From Hyparrhenia diplandra (lineage: Eukaryota > Streptophyta > Magnoliopsida > Poales > Poaceae): 64,000 bases of DNA. Position 1 is the first letter of the stretch; each line of letters opens with the position of its first letter. The stretch is taken from contig JADLZK010008570.1 of NCBI GenBank assembly GCA_015847255.1, positions 1 to 64,000 on the forward strand, read 5' to 3'. Of this stretch, positions 11,411 to 23,000 are shown piece by piece. The translations under genes and the position numbers were made by a program. The notes under the pieces are model-generated. The model was not told the origin of the DNA and ran no database searches. It saw only the letters and a program-made list of their open reading frames with translations.

Positions 11411-12540
11411 ATGTATGATCATGTGTTTAGCATCAATGCAGCGTGTGATCGTCATTTGCTCATTTTTTATTTTGGTCGAATACCCCGCGTTTAGCATCAT
11501 GCAGCTGGGAGGAATCGCGTGCCGGTGCCGAAGTTGATCCTTGTCTTGTCGGCCCTGGGCGTGGCCAACAAAAACCGCGACGCTGCCGGTCGGCTGGCTG
11601 GAGCTCATGCTCATCAGAGAAATTTGAAGGACCTTTGGGACCCGTGAGTGGACCGTGCGGCGCCGCCGGAATGGATCGGATATGCATGGATGGTGGTGAG
11701 CCGGATCCGCGTCGATGCCAACACGGATGCATGGTTGTCGGTGATGTCATACGGCTGACGACAGGTCCGTCCGGCCAGCCGCCGGCCGCCGGTTAAGCTG
11801 CTTCTATCGCGCATGGCGGCAGCCAGCATGGGCATGACTGTTGGGTGATGGCCGCTGCCACTGGTGGCACTGGCAGGCAGTATCCTGAGAGCAATCAGGC
11901 AGATCACGTGATTGATTCATCGTCTTGCTCATCAACTTGCCGGCCACATCATCGTCCTGCATGTAGCAGCCTAGCAGGACCTGAGTGAGGTCGATGCAGC
12001 CAACAACGGATAGGATGGTCCATGCATGGTGACGATCAGCCGGCGGCCGCCGGTTCCTTACTTCCCTCGCGCTCGCGCATGTGGCTCTGCTTGCCTTCTA
12101 CTAGGAGATAGTAGCTTTTTGTGACTCTAATGACAACAAATATCCTTTCTTGATTGAAATGCACGCATTCCCGGCCATTTATTTCCTCATCCTCTGCTTT
12201 ACAGTAGGAGTAGGAGTATACTGCATCTACAGTACATTTTTACTGGGTTCACATGCTTTTTTTTTTTCTCTCTTTCTGCATTTGTTCCATTCCTCCTCCT
12301 CTCTCTCGTTCACGTTAGATGATTAATTTGATGACCCGCGCATAGTTTTCATGACGATGTGCGCTATTGAATACTCTACCCGTCACAAAAAGATACGTAC
12401 ATGTCAACCTGTTCCGCTCATGGTTTCAGCGGTTAATAAGTTGTCTGATGTTGTTGCTGTGAGAACAAAAACATTACAGCATGGCTAATAAGTTCAAGTG
12501 AACACGGCGGCAACAATTATAGAACAATAATAACTTTGTG
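11411..12540. other. Intergenic region without recognised genes
   Basis: Mixed-composition sequence with GC-rich patches around 11,500-12,060. The open frames there carry no recognisable domains, and nothing supports a gene. Confidence 0.45.
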
Positions 12541-12699
12541 AAAATATTTCAAGTTTAACAAAATTTGTATGAAAAATACTTATATATTTGGTGCTATAAG
12601 TATTAGGGAATCATTGATGTCAAACCTTAAGCACTTTAACCTAGAGTGCATCTAGAACTATTTTTTTTTCCTGTGGGGTGTAGGGTGGGGTCCATGTTC

Positions 12700-13038
12700 A
12701 TTGATGTAAAGGTAAATATTATGGAAACATCTATAAAACTTATGTTTGCAACCCCCATTAGCTAATTCTCTTGACATTCAAACACGTCACCTCACCATCC
12801 CACTAACACCCCACTAGCATGCCACCTCACCAGCCCACTAACCCTTTCTTGCGCCACGTCATCAACATGGCCCACATGTCTATGGGCATAAAAAAGGTTA
12901 TAACTCATGAACCAAAAACATAAATCAAATTCTGATTACACCATTAAATTCATTTTAATAAATTCTTTAAAACAAGATCTCACATGTATATATTTTGATA
13001 AAATAATAAGTGGGATCCGTTGGTATAGAGAAAAAAGG

Positions 13039-13070
<32 letters not shown>

Positions 13071-13166
13071 GAAGAAAGAAAAAGAAAAGAATAGGAGGGT
13101 GATAGTAATATTGTAACTCATAGAATTCTCCTTCATACTCGCGACAACGCACGAGAAATCCACTAG
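12700..13166 (+). mobile_element. Probable non-autonomous Helitron (3' end at 13166)
   Basis: The 3' end shows a short hairpin (CTCG...CGAG, about 13138-13154) around the GACAACGCACGAG core, then a short spacer and CTAG followed by T. This is the structure of Helitron 3' termini in grasses, which end in CTRR next to T and often contain a GCAACGCGCGGG-like hairpin. The AT-rich body upstream (including a long A-run at about 13028-13062) is consistent, but I could not fix the 5' TC end, so the left boundary is approximate. Confidence 0.5.
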
Positions 13167-13273
13167 TATTATAAAAGAGTAAATTACACCAGGCACTTTA
13201 ACCTTGCTAGAGTGCATTCAATAAATGCAAGCCGACCCGTGCCGAAATGCGCGCAAGCCAAGCTCAATGGATT

Positions 13274-13743
13274 CAGGGCCGTACATCAGCAGGTGCAAAG
13301 TGTGCACCTGTTCTAGTCCTCCAAATTTTAGAGCCTCCAAATTTAGTACATATTACACTAAGTACAAATTAAACAATTTTAGTTTCCTATTTACTTCAGA
13401 TAAGCTGCGCTCCTTGGATGATAGTGTCAATCTAAAAGCTAAACTCAAAAGTGGAGAACATTCAGATATTGATGGAAGAGAATTATATGTGAAGCTAAAG
13501 TTCATTTCAAAATCATAGTGACAGATTTATGAGTCCTCTTGATATTCTGAAATATTTGAAACAACATGGTTCTTTATCTTGCATACAAAGATTCAATATG
13601 TTTTAAGTACTGTAAGAACAACGTATAATTGAAACTTTACAACGAAGTTAAATTATTCTTTTGTTATATTATTTTCTTTATAAATTTTAGGGCCACATCA
13701 CGCGTTTCGTTCTGGGTCTCCCAAATCGTAGGTACGGCCCCTG
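13274..13743 (+). mobile_element. Deleted hAT transposon with a transposase relic
   Basis: The element starts CAGGGCCGTAC and ends GTACGGCCCCTG, giving terminal inverted repeats of about 11-12 bp with one indel. It is flanked by ATGGATT on both sides (13267-13273 and 13744-13750), close to the 8-bp target duplication of hAT elements. At about 13400-13515 (+ strand) a translated stretch contains SGEHSDIDGRELYVKLKF. This resembles the SDID-x-ELYVELK segment found in plant TTF-type zinc-finger/hAT-dimerisation transposases. The element is therefore an internally deleted derivative, not a random MITE. Confidence 0.75.
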
Positions 13744-13965
13744 ATGGATTTTGCAAGCTGAGCCGAGATCGAATTAGCTGAATACGTGAGCCTATGAGTA
13801 CTGTCGCCCTTGATAGCTCGACGTCAGTATGTTTCAATATATTCCTTCAATATATTACTCGCACAAGTTCGTGAGTCCCTTCACTAAATTAAGCATTTTA
13901 CATGTTGTTGGGGTTATTTATTTGCACCCACTAGCTAGCCTATTTGTTGTACTCTACACTATTTA

Positions 13966-14745
13966 GAGCAAATCAAACAGAAGCCCAAAATTAGGGCCCC
14001 TACTTTCAATTTGGATGTTGCACCCCATTTTGTTGGACTATTTTTTTCCCTTCCACTCCAACAGGAGCACCTAAATTCAAGCCTCCAAATTCATTTTAGT
14101 GCACACTGATGAATAGCGCCCACTTGTCATTTGCTCTGTCTTCTTCTTCCTCCCTACCAAAGCTCTCGGCGGCGCAGTGGAGGCTGGAGCGTAGTGGAGG
14201 CCCCCCCCCGCTGCGCTCACCCAAGGAAAAGCAGACAAGAGGCACTGGCGAGGGAGTCACGAGGGCTTAAGCGTGGCCGATTTTATAGCATTTCGCATTG
14301 GCTGAACGCCATGTCCGATGGGCTCGCTCGCTGGAGGTCACAAATGGCCGGGCTTGTGCAGAGGGGTCGGGCGGCGCGTTTGCGCTCGCGTATGTCCACA
14401 TCCACGAGCAGGTCACCTTGGTTGTCCGCCTCCACCAGTAGGTCGCCATGGCCGCCATTTGCGAGTAGGTGGTGTTGCATCTGTGCTCGCCAGAGGGGAA
14501 TGGGCGCGCAGCAGCCGCTGATGAAGTCGCGGTCGCCGGCAGGAGGGATTTACCACTACAGAGGTCTGTACGCGTGCGTAGGATGGAGTCTGAGCTCTTG
14601 GCCCAACAAATTTATTGGGTGGGGTGATTTTGTTGGCCCAACAAATGGGGTCTCTAATAGGGCCATGTTGGAGCTGGTTTTTTGGCATGAGACCCTATAT
14701 TTAACTACTATGGGGGCTCAAGTAGGGGCTCTGCTAGAGATGCTC
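13966..14745. mobile_element. PIF/Harbinger-type MITE or small element
   Basis: The ends are GAGCA... and ...TGCTC, flanked by TTA on both sides (13963-13965 and 14746-14748), the target duplication of PIF/Harbinger elements. The right end, read inward on the - strand, is GAGCATCTCTAGCAGAGCC, a close relative of the GAGCATCTCCAACAG end common in grasses. The left end is more diverged. The GC-rich interior carries long open frames but no transposase motifs. Confidence 0.65.
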
Positions 14746-14974
14746 TTAAAAACGAACACCATTGTTTATTTTTAGTAATGTATTGTCTGTTGCTACAAAT
14801 ACTAAACACTACCATAAAGGTATTTAAATATGGTATCTCTAACAGTTAACGTAGCTTTTATATGCTAATAAACACACATATTTTGACTATTTTTTTATAA
14901 ATAATTACAAGGTTTGGTTCTTTTAAATGAAAAAATATCCTACATTAATGGAATACAAATTAATAAGAGGCTAC

Positions 14975-15321
14975 CTTACCAGCTGGCATCCCCTGATTAT
15001 CCTTTAATCCCGGGCGAAAAACCTTTAGTCCGGGTTGGTAACACCAACCGGGACTAAAAGGCCACCCTCTGGTACAAGGTTGGAGGACCTTTAGTTCGGA
15101 TTGATAACACCAACCGGGACTAAAGGATGGCCTTTTGGTCCCGGTTGGTGTTACCAACCCGGAGTAAATGTCCTCCCCCGCAAAAACCGTTGGCCTAGCA
15201 GTTGGGCAGGGGATTTTAGTCTCAGTTAGAGCCACCAAGTGAGACTACTATATCTTTTAGTCCCGGGCACAAAAATGTCTGAGACTAAAGCTCTGGATTA
15301 AAAGTTTGTTTTCTAATAGTG
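14975..15321. mobile_element. CACTA-derived element rich in hairpins
   Basis: The block contains several copies, in both orientations, of the motif TTTAGTCCCGGTTGGTGTTA with its partner TAACACCAACCGGGACTAAA (about 15010-15170). Together they can fold into long hairpins. The right end read on the - strand is CACTATTAGAAAAC, a CACTA-type terminus. The left terminus is not clear; I see no matching 3-bp duplication. This repeat family is common in grass genomes. Confidence 0.65.
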
Positions 15322-16214
15322 CCCTAATCAATCCCATAGCCATCAAATCCAAGCCAACTTCGTCTGTGCTGGTTAATCTTTTTCATGTTACAGACTATAG
15401 AGTGCTAATTCGGTCAAAAAAAGAGTGCTAGTTCTTCCATTGAGGATAGATTGATTGATATTTACATACATCATGAAAAGTCAGGTTTGTGGGGGTGTGG
15501 ATTTGTGGAAGTTCGACGCAGAGAAAACGATGAAAGGCGAGATAGATGATGCTTCGAGAACCGAAGCCCCTCTTCGAGCCAACAACGACTTTAGGTGAAA
15601 CGACTACTCTTTCAGCTCAGCTGACTCATGGTAACACTAATACTCCGGGTGGCATTTTCTTAGCCACCGGCCTCATGTCGTAGCTAGTGTGACTGACTAA
15701 GACATTACTCGTAGTAATTATATATTAAAATATATAAATATTTATGTTAAGTAATTAGTATGCACGTTTAAGTCTAGTTTTTAATAAATTTATTTGAAGA
15801 TATAAACCCCAAACCTAGTCAAAGTTGAGAAAATTTTTTTTTTGACTAAAAACTAGGACATGTCACCCCTTTTTTTTTTTTTGTACAGTCTGCTGGCCTT
15901 TTGCTTCCAGAATCCAAACTTTACAGCGCGCGGATCACCTCTGAAAAGACATGATATCATAGGACACGGGGCAATGGATGTCTGGAAGTCTGAAACCTGT
16001 GGCAGCGTGTTGTTGATTGATTATTAGCAAACAAAGGCCTTCAGTTAGTTCCTTCCTCCGATTCTCTGCAACAAGTTGCAGAAACTAACAGCACATGTAA
16101 TCAGTCTAGAATGGATATCATATATTATGTCACAGGTCCTAGATATAATTCACTTGACCGGGACTCCCACTCAGTTTTAGAATGATAATTTCCTAGGGCT
16201 ACTAGAGCTCTATC
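15322..16214. other. Intergenic region without recognised features
   Basis: AT-rich sequence with several T-runs. No coding signal, terminal repeats or tandem repeats were found on either strand. Confidence 0.4.
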
Positions 16215-16228
16215 AAACAGGGTCTCTG

Positions 16229-16926
16229 TCTGATTGATACACAACCGCCTTTTCATCATAGAGGGATCTCGGAAGATAAAAATTCCTCTAAAAATTAAAA
16301 TCTTTCTTTGGTTTCTAAAAAGAGGTGTCGTTCGACAAAAGACAACCTCGCTAGGAAGAACCTGGAAAGGAGTCGAAATGTATTTCTTTGTAACAGGAAT
16401 GAGACTATCCAACACCTATTCCTTGACTGTCCCTTTGCGAAAATGATTTGGAGGATTATCTTTTTTGCTACTAATTTGAACCAACCTAGATCTATCAGTC
16501 ATATGTTTGGTACATGGCTTAATAATCAGCATAAAATGATTAAAGGTTTGATCTGGGTTGGGGTGGCTGCCATGTGCTGGGCTATCTGGCGATGCCGGAA
16601 TGACGTTATTTTTAACAAAATGAAAACTAACTCCGTTATGCAGGTTATTTTCAGGGGAGCATATTGGTTACGCTTTTGGGCTCAGCTGCAGCGTGACGAT
16701 CAAGCCAAGGACACCCTCTCGCTGATGAGCAACAAATTAGAGATGATTGCCTTAGAAATATTGAATAGAGGGTGGAAGCAGTTATATCGTTTGCTTTAGT
16801 ATCCTGGTCTATGTTAAAGACACTGGCTTTTTTGTTTTATTTTGAAACCAAGAACACTATAATAATTGACTGTGTACATCCTCGGATGTAGAGACCGGAT
16901 ATTTGTTATCCTTTTTAAAAAAAAAA
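16229..16926 (+). mobile_element. 5'-truncated LINE (non-LTR retrotransposon) tail
   Basis: The segment codes, with at least one frameshift near 16330-16380, for the end of a LINE ORF2. KIPLKIKIFLWFLKRGVV is followed by the zinc-binding (zf-RVT) part with CNRNETIQHLFLDC, then WAIWRCRNDVIFN, ending at TAG 16797-16799. A 3' untranslated stretch and an A-run (about 16916-16929) follow. The sequence CAGGGTCTCTG, preceded by AAA, occurs just before the element (16215-16228) and just after the A-run (16927-16940). This fits a target-site duplication of 11-14 bp from target-primed reverse transcription. Confidence 0.82.
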
Positions 16927-16940
16927 AAACAGGGTCTCTG

Positions 16941-17365
16941 CCACTAGCAATTCACTGGGCGTGAAAAACTAACTTGGCTTAGAGATATCCCCGCTAATGC
17001 ATGCTACACCATATAGATTTGCTTTCATGCCTGAGCATTTCAAACACACTGTTAAGTTGGTAGAAAGTTGCTTTTTTTTTTTTTAAAAAAAAAAACAAAA
17101 CTTGGATATATGCAAGAACATCTCAAACACACTTTTAAAGTTTTTTTGGTTTAGGAATGAGAATAAGAATCAACAAATAAAATAAATGGTTTTACTAAAG
17201 TTTAATTTTTTTGCCAGCCTTTATTAGTTAGCTTGGGATATTTGCTTAAGGAAAATATTGTTTTCTAAACATTTTTTTGAGTTAATGTTTTCTAAACTTA
17301 ACTAATAAAGCTCATGATATTTGTATTTCTTTTTCCACTCGTTCTATTGCATACTCTTTCGTATG
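16941..17365. other. AT-rich intergenic stretch before the gypsy element
   Basis: Low-complexity A/T runs only; no genes or element ends recognised. Confidence 0.4.
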
Positions 17366-17370
17366 CTTAG

Positions 17371-19034
17371 TGTCGTGGTCTAATACCATCGTCCACAAGA
17401 ATCGCCCTGGCTAGTGTGTGCAGCGATGGCCTAGCTCTAGAGACAATGACACAAGATTTATACTGGTTCGGGGCAGATCGGGCTCCCTAGTCCAGTTGGA
17501 GTCACTATCCGAGCTCAAACGCTCATACCGGGGTGAGTACAAGCTAGGCGAGAGAGGGAGCGGGCTCCCAAGTCTCTGTGATTGAGGCAAGTGCCAATAT
17601 TGAGTGGAGTGGTGAGTGAGTAAGTGAGGCTTGAGAACTAGAGAATCCTGTTAACCTGCCTCTACCTGGTGGCAAGGGTCCCCTTTTATAGCCGCAAGGG
17701 GGTACATGGATGCCACCAGAGCGGAGGACTAAAAAGAAGAAGGAGATATAATTGTAGGGATGAAAGTGTTAAAATGACATGAGGCACCGAGCTCGTATGG
17801 CTAGGAGAACTCGTCACGAGCCCGGGCGCGTGCGTGTCGTCGTGCTTGGTCGTCATCGTACACGGGATTCCCGGAGATGGACGGTGGTCAGCCCACGCCC
17901 TGTCTTCGATCGGAGTTGGAACATATCCCGTCAGTATGGGCTTGGCCATACCTGGACGAGGTGGGCATGCGTCATGCCTACCCGGTTTGCACTGTGGAGG
18001 AGTAGTTGGTCGCAGCAGGATATGGCGGGGTGATTCCATCATTCCCTCCCTGTCACTGTGGCCCGGTATGGCCACAGTGCTCGTCAGGGAAGTGGTTGAC
18101 CAACTCTGTACCCGATGGCTTCCCGAAGAAGGCAGGCGGATGAGCTCTAGGTCGTTGCCCGGGCTTGGGCGCGCGCGTGACCACAGAGCTCGTAATGACG
18201 GAGCTCGAGCGAGGTGGAGTGAGGTCCTGGACCGAGTTTGTGCCTGCGAGGAGTTGGAGAGCCCACGGTAGTAGAGCTCGAGCGAGGCGGAGAATTCCAG
18301 GAGCTGGACGGTGGTCAGTCCACGCCCGGTCTTCAATCGGAGTAGGAACGCATCCCGTCGGTATGGGCGCGACCATGCTTTGGATGTGGAGGATGTGCGT
18401 CATGTGTACCCGCGTGGCACTGTAGAGGAGTGGTTGAACGCGGCAGGGTATGGCGGGATGAATCCGTCACTTCCTCCTCGTCACTGCGTCCCAGCGTGGC
18501 TACAGTGCTCGTCAGGGGAGTGGTTGGCCAACTCCGTACCCGATGGCTACTTCGAGAAGGTGGATGGGCTCCAGGTCGCCGCCAGGGCCTGGGCGCGCGT
18601 GCGACCGCAGAGCCCGTAATGGCGGAGCTCGAGCGAGGTGGAGAGAGGTCGCGGGTCGAGCTCATGCTTGCGAAGAGTCGGAGAGTCCGCGGTGGTAGAG
18701 CTCGAGCGAGGCGGAGAATTGCGCCTGCCTAGGGAGCTCATGACGACTGAGCTCGTGCGGGTCGGAAAGAGGTCTCTGGCCGAGCTCGTCCTCGTGCGGG
18801 GCCGGAGAGCTCGGAGAGCTCGAACGAGGCGGAAATAAGATCCTCATCCGTGCGCGTGCTCGTACGGGAACGGGGAGCTCGTTTGTAAACCGAGCTCGAC
18901 TCCGTGGGCCGTGACGAGGCGGCCCGTTTAGTAACTCGTACTGTGAGCTCGGCTTTTAGTTAGGCCAGGTCGCGCCTGGGCTTTTGTTTTGGATTGGGCT
19001 GGTTTTACGTCGTCCAGAATATCGATCCCCCACA
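17371..19034 (-). repeat. 3' LTR of the gypsy element
   Basis: It is bounded by TG...CA with the target duplication CTTAG directly outside at 17366-17370. It contains many GAGCTC hexamers and several copies of GAGCTCGAGCGAGG-type motifs (about 18195, 18273, 18624, 18700). Compared with the other LTR, most differences are single-base changes and short indels. Confidence 0.93.
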
Positions 19035-19049
19035 GTAGCCCCCAAGCGT
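19035..19049 (-). promoter_or_regulatory. Polypurine tract next to the 3' LTR
   Basis: Read on the - strand the sequence just before the LTR is GCTTGGGGGCTAC. This is purine-rich and in the position where plus-strand DNA synthesis is primed in gypsy elements. Assignment rests on position and composition. Confidence 0.6.
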
Positions 19050-19929
19050 CTGGAGGAGAGGGAATCTCCTTCGGACGTTCTCGCTTTGATCTCGTGACCG
19101 GGGTGAAGGAGGCGACCTTGATTGGGGTTAGTTTTCTATGCGGGTGCGCGCTGAGCGCACCCGCGGTGTAGCCCCAGAGGCTCCGTGGGAACAGGAGGTT
19201 CTCGCGAGGCTTTAAGATTTTTTGAGTTTGTTAAACCGTTCTCTCCACGGTTGCCCATGGAGGGGGTGGGCTCGAGCTCGATCTTGCCTCGATGGCCGAA
19301 ACCGAGTGCTCGGTGAGCGGCTGTCGGGTAGCCCGGGCGAGGTCCAAGCTCGAGCTCGTTAGTTTGGTCTGCTGGCGGACCGACATCGTGTTCCAAGGGT
19401 TCAACCTTTACAATTGCCCAAGCCCCCATGCAGGGCTCGAGGGCGCGATGCCTCCTCATCGGTGAGGATGACCTGAGGTCGTTTCGTTGCCCTTGGCGAC
19501 CCAGGCGCGCGTAGGTGGAAGCCCCCGAGCTCTTTCGTGAGCTTGGGGCGGGGGCCGTCGGCGCCGCTTTCCCTAGGCGCCCCTCGCTCGTCGTGTCTCT
19601 GGGCGGTCCTCGAGCTCTTTGAGGAGAGCCGGCCTTCGAACCCTGAGACGAGGAGTTTCTATTCCGAGCTCTATCTTTCGTTCTCGGAGAAACGACCGTT
19701 GAGGCCGAGCTCGGACGCATTTACCCCGTGGTAAAAAATAGCCGCTGGGGATATGACCGTTAGAAATATTACCGTTGCCGTGCGGTTACCGCCGCTTTCA
19801 CCGCGATCGTTCGTCATCCCGCCAGGTGTCGCACGCGTGACCGCATCCCGGGAGGCGGTTCCGGCGGATGTGACGCACGGTGGGCCCTCCCCTCGCGGAT
19901 TCACCTTGACGCATCCGTCACGCGTAGCC

Positions 19930-19939
19930 TATAAATAGG
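19930..19939 (+). promoter_or_regulatory. TATA box for the antisense gene of the gypsy element
   Basis: TATAAATAGG lies about 155 bp upstream of the first ATG of the antisense gene (20085), in a GC-rich setting that makes a chance TATAAATA less likely. The spacing would leave a leader of about 120 bp. This suggests that the gene has its own promoter and is not read from the LTR. Confidence 0.6.
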
Positions 19940-20084
19940 GGAGGACGGGAGGGCAAACTAACCTTTCCATCCCCTGCCTTCCCTCGAGGAGAAGCAAGAA
20001 AAAACCGCCGTCGCCTTCCAAATCCAAATCTCCGCCGTCCTCTTCCTCTAGTCCCCCGTGATCGTTCCGCCGGAGAAGCACGAG

Positions 20085-23000
20085 ATGGGTTCGTGGTGGC
20101 CGTCGACGGTGACCCCGGCCCTGCTGGAGAGATGCACACTCTGCGGCGGGCTCCCCGCGCTGACGGAGAGGGAGGAGTGGAAGATACCGCCGCCGACGCA
20201 CGCCGTCCCCGATCCGCCGGAGGGTTACGTGGTCTCCTTCACGGCGTTCCACGACCGAGGGTTCGGCGTCCCCACCGACGACTTCTTTCGCGGCTTGATG
20301 TCATACTGGGGCATCGAGCTCCAGCACCTCACGCCGAACGGGATGCTGCTCTTCTCCGTCTTCTGCGCGCTCTGCGAGGGGTGGCTCGGCATCCCTCCGA
20401 ACTGGGAGCTCTTCCGCCAGTTCCTCTACGCCAAGATCCAATACCTGCCTGGCAAAGGTAAGGTACCCGCTCCGATTGCGTCCGTGGCGATCCAGTTGAG
20501 GGGAGGGAGGATGAAGGCGACCTTCCCGGCCGGCGAGCTCCCCACCGCCAATACCGGGTGGCGGAGGGAGTGGTTCTACCTAAGGAACGACCCACTCCAT
20601 CCCCTGCCTCGGTACACGGGGCGCACATTCTCGGACGGGATCGAGGTGTGGCGGGAGGGTCCCCACGCCCACATGGCAGAGCGCGTCGAGCGGGTGACGG
20701 AGAAGATCAAGGCCCTCCGTGATGCCGGACTGACGATTAGCCATATCATCACAACCTAGCCCGGTCGCGCCGTGGTCCCGCTGCAGCGCCGCGCGCTCCG
20801 GCTCTGGGAGATGAAGCCGGAGCTCGCGCCTTTCGAGGGGACGGCAACGGCAACGGCTCCGGGGCTCACGGTCGACCAGGTCGACTGGTGGGTCAGCCAT
20901 GTGATGAGGACCGTGAACAGGCCAGAGGGCGCGCCTGGGCTCTCCCCAATCGGGCGACGTCGGAGCTCGTAAGCACTCATTCGGTCTTCCTGTCGTTGTC
21001 GTTGTCGTTGTTTTGTCCGAGCTCGTTCTGAATCTTGACCTCGCAGGTCGGCGTGGTGGACCTCCCTCCTTCCCATCCCCCACTCCCTGGTGAGAGGCCG
21101 ACGGGAGCAGCGGCCGATTCGCTCCAAGCTCCGATCCTGAGCGAGGGGGCGGACTCGTCCGACGGCGATGAGGAGCACGCCGTCGATCGATGGAGCCTGG
21201 CGCCTTTGCGGGGGGCCGTCGGCGCAGATCCCATCCGCGGCCGAGGAGAAGGGGACGTCGGCGGGTCTGGGACGTCGTCGTCCCCGGCAACGCCCTCGAG
21301 CGAGGCGCCCGGCCCGCCAACCGCAGCCCCGGTCGTCGACCGATCGCTCGCACAAGGGGCCGAGCTCGAGGACGAGAGTGGGGAGGAGCTCGACCGTGGC
21401 CGAGACGAAGAAGAAGAAGAGGATGGCCCGAGAGTAAGCTCGATCCTTGTGCTATTGCCGTGTTTAATGGTTGCCGCGTTTAATGGTTGCCGTGAGCTGA
21501 CCTTCTCTTCGTTCGGGTTGGCCAAGCCCTACCCGAGAAGCGCCCGAGGACCGGGCGGCGGACTCGGCGGCCATGAGCTCGAGCGCGGCGCCGGGCGGTG
21601 CGGGCGGAGGATCCGGTCGGCCCCGAGCTCAACGGCGTCGTCGCAAGGACTCGTACCGGTGAAGCGGCGCCGGCGACGATGATGAGCTCGATCCCCCGAG
21701 CTCCGGACTCCGGCGTCGGCGAAGGTGCTCACGGTCCCCCCGAGGTGCGGGAGGCGGAGAGCTCGGAGGCGAGGGCGGATGTCGAGGAGCGAGTTTGGGG
21801 AGGGTCATCGGTGGGTGACGCCGCCCGAGTCATCGGAGGCCGTCATCGAGCACGAGGTAATAGAGATCCTCGACGACGAGGGACGCGTCGGGCGGCGGAG
21901 GCGGCGCGCGGATCGAGGACGACGCTGGGGAGGGAGGAGGCGACCACGAGGGACCGCCGACGTGCCGGCATCGAGGAGGCCGTCACCAGCCGGAGGATGA
22001 TGCGGTGGGGGCCGGCTCGCGGTGGCGATGGCGCCGCGGCCGCGGACGCCGGGCCGGCGTGGTCGGTGACATCGTGTCGCCGCCCGGCGCCGCGCGGTGA
22101 GCATCCCCCGAGGATGTGGACGTCTTCCTTCCGGCGTCCCTGGCGTCGATCACACCATGGCAGTTCCCAGAGGGGCCAGCGCCGTCGTTGGCGGGAGAGT
22201 CGGCCTCGTCGTCCGGGAGCGCCGCACCAGAGTGCCTCCGTCGGTTTTCGCAGGTCAGGATCTTCGTTGTTTTTATGTCCTGCTGGTGCTGTTGAGTTCG
22301 AAGTTCGCTCTCTTTGTATGCTCAGTATCTTGTCTTTCTCAGGGGCTGCAGGAAGCCATCAAGGGATACAACCGCGTGGCGACGGCGTACCTGAAGGCCG
22401 ATGACCTCATGGGGCGGATGATGTCGCTCTGGACGGAGGTAAGCGGAGGCCTTGGTCAGACGCGCATCCACCACCAGTTCATGGAGGGTCGGATGAGGGA
22501 CGTCGCCGACTACATCCGTGAAACCGAGGAGCGCGTCGCCCGGGAGGCCCGTGAGAAGGTTGCCGCCGAGCTGCAGCAGGCGTATGAGCGGCAGAGGGAG
22601 ATCGACCTCGTGAACAAGCGGCGGCGCGAGAAGATGGAGGAGGAGCTCGCCTCGTTCCGCAAGGCGCCGGAGGAGAAGGAGCTCGGCTCGGCGCCGAGAT
22701 CAAGGCCAACCACCGCGGCGAGGACAAGGAGGAGGTCGCAGAGAAGTTGCGTCAACGTGACGCCGAGCTCCAAGGTGAGCAGTCTTCTCACCCCTGTCCG
22801 TTTTGCTCCTCGGTGTGTGTGTAGCTGATCGACCTCACCGGTGAGGCTTTCAGCTTATGATCACGAGGCCACCGAGCTGTGGTGTCTCTACCGCTCTTCG
22901 GAGGCAGAGCGGGAATGGCTTGATGCCGAATGCCACTCGTTCGGCATAACGAACAGGATCTTTATAATGCTTTGTGGAGTAAGCGAGCGATCTCCTGCTT

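Noticed and set aside
14131..14775. 214-aa frame in the 14 kb region
   Set aside because: It has no ATG in a plant context at the stated start, no domain, and lies inside a Harbinger-type MITE.
15010..15170. CRISPR-like array of inverted repeats
   Set aside because: Repeats are inverted, diverged and of the well-known grass CACTA hairpin type; CRISPR arrays are not expected in plant nuclear DNA.
17686..18847. Several 60-216-aa frames in the left LTR
   Set aside because: The same frames recur in the right LTR; they are Ser/Arg/Pro-rich by composition and LTRs are non-coding.
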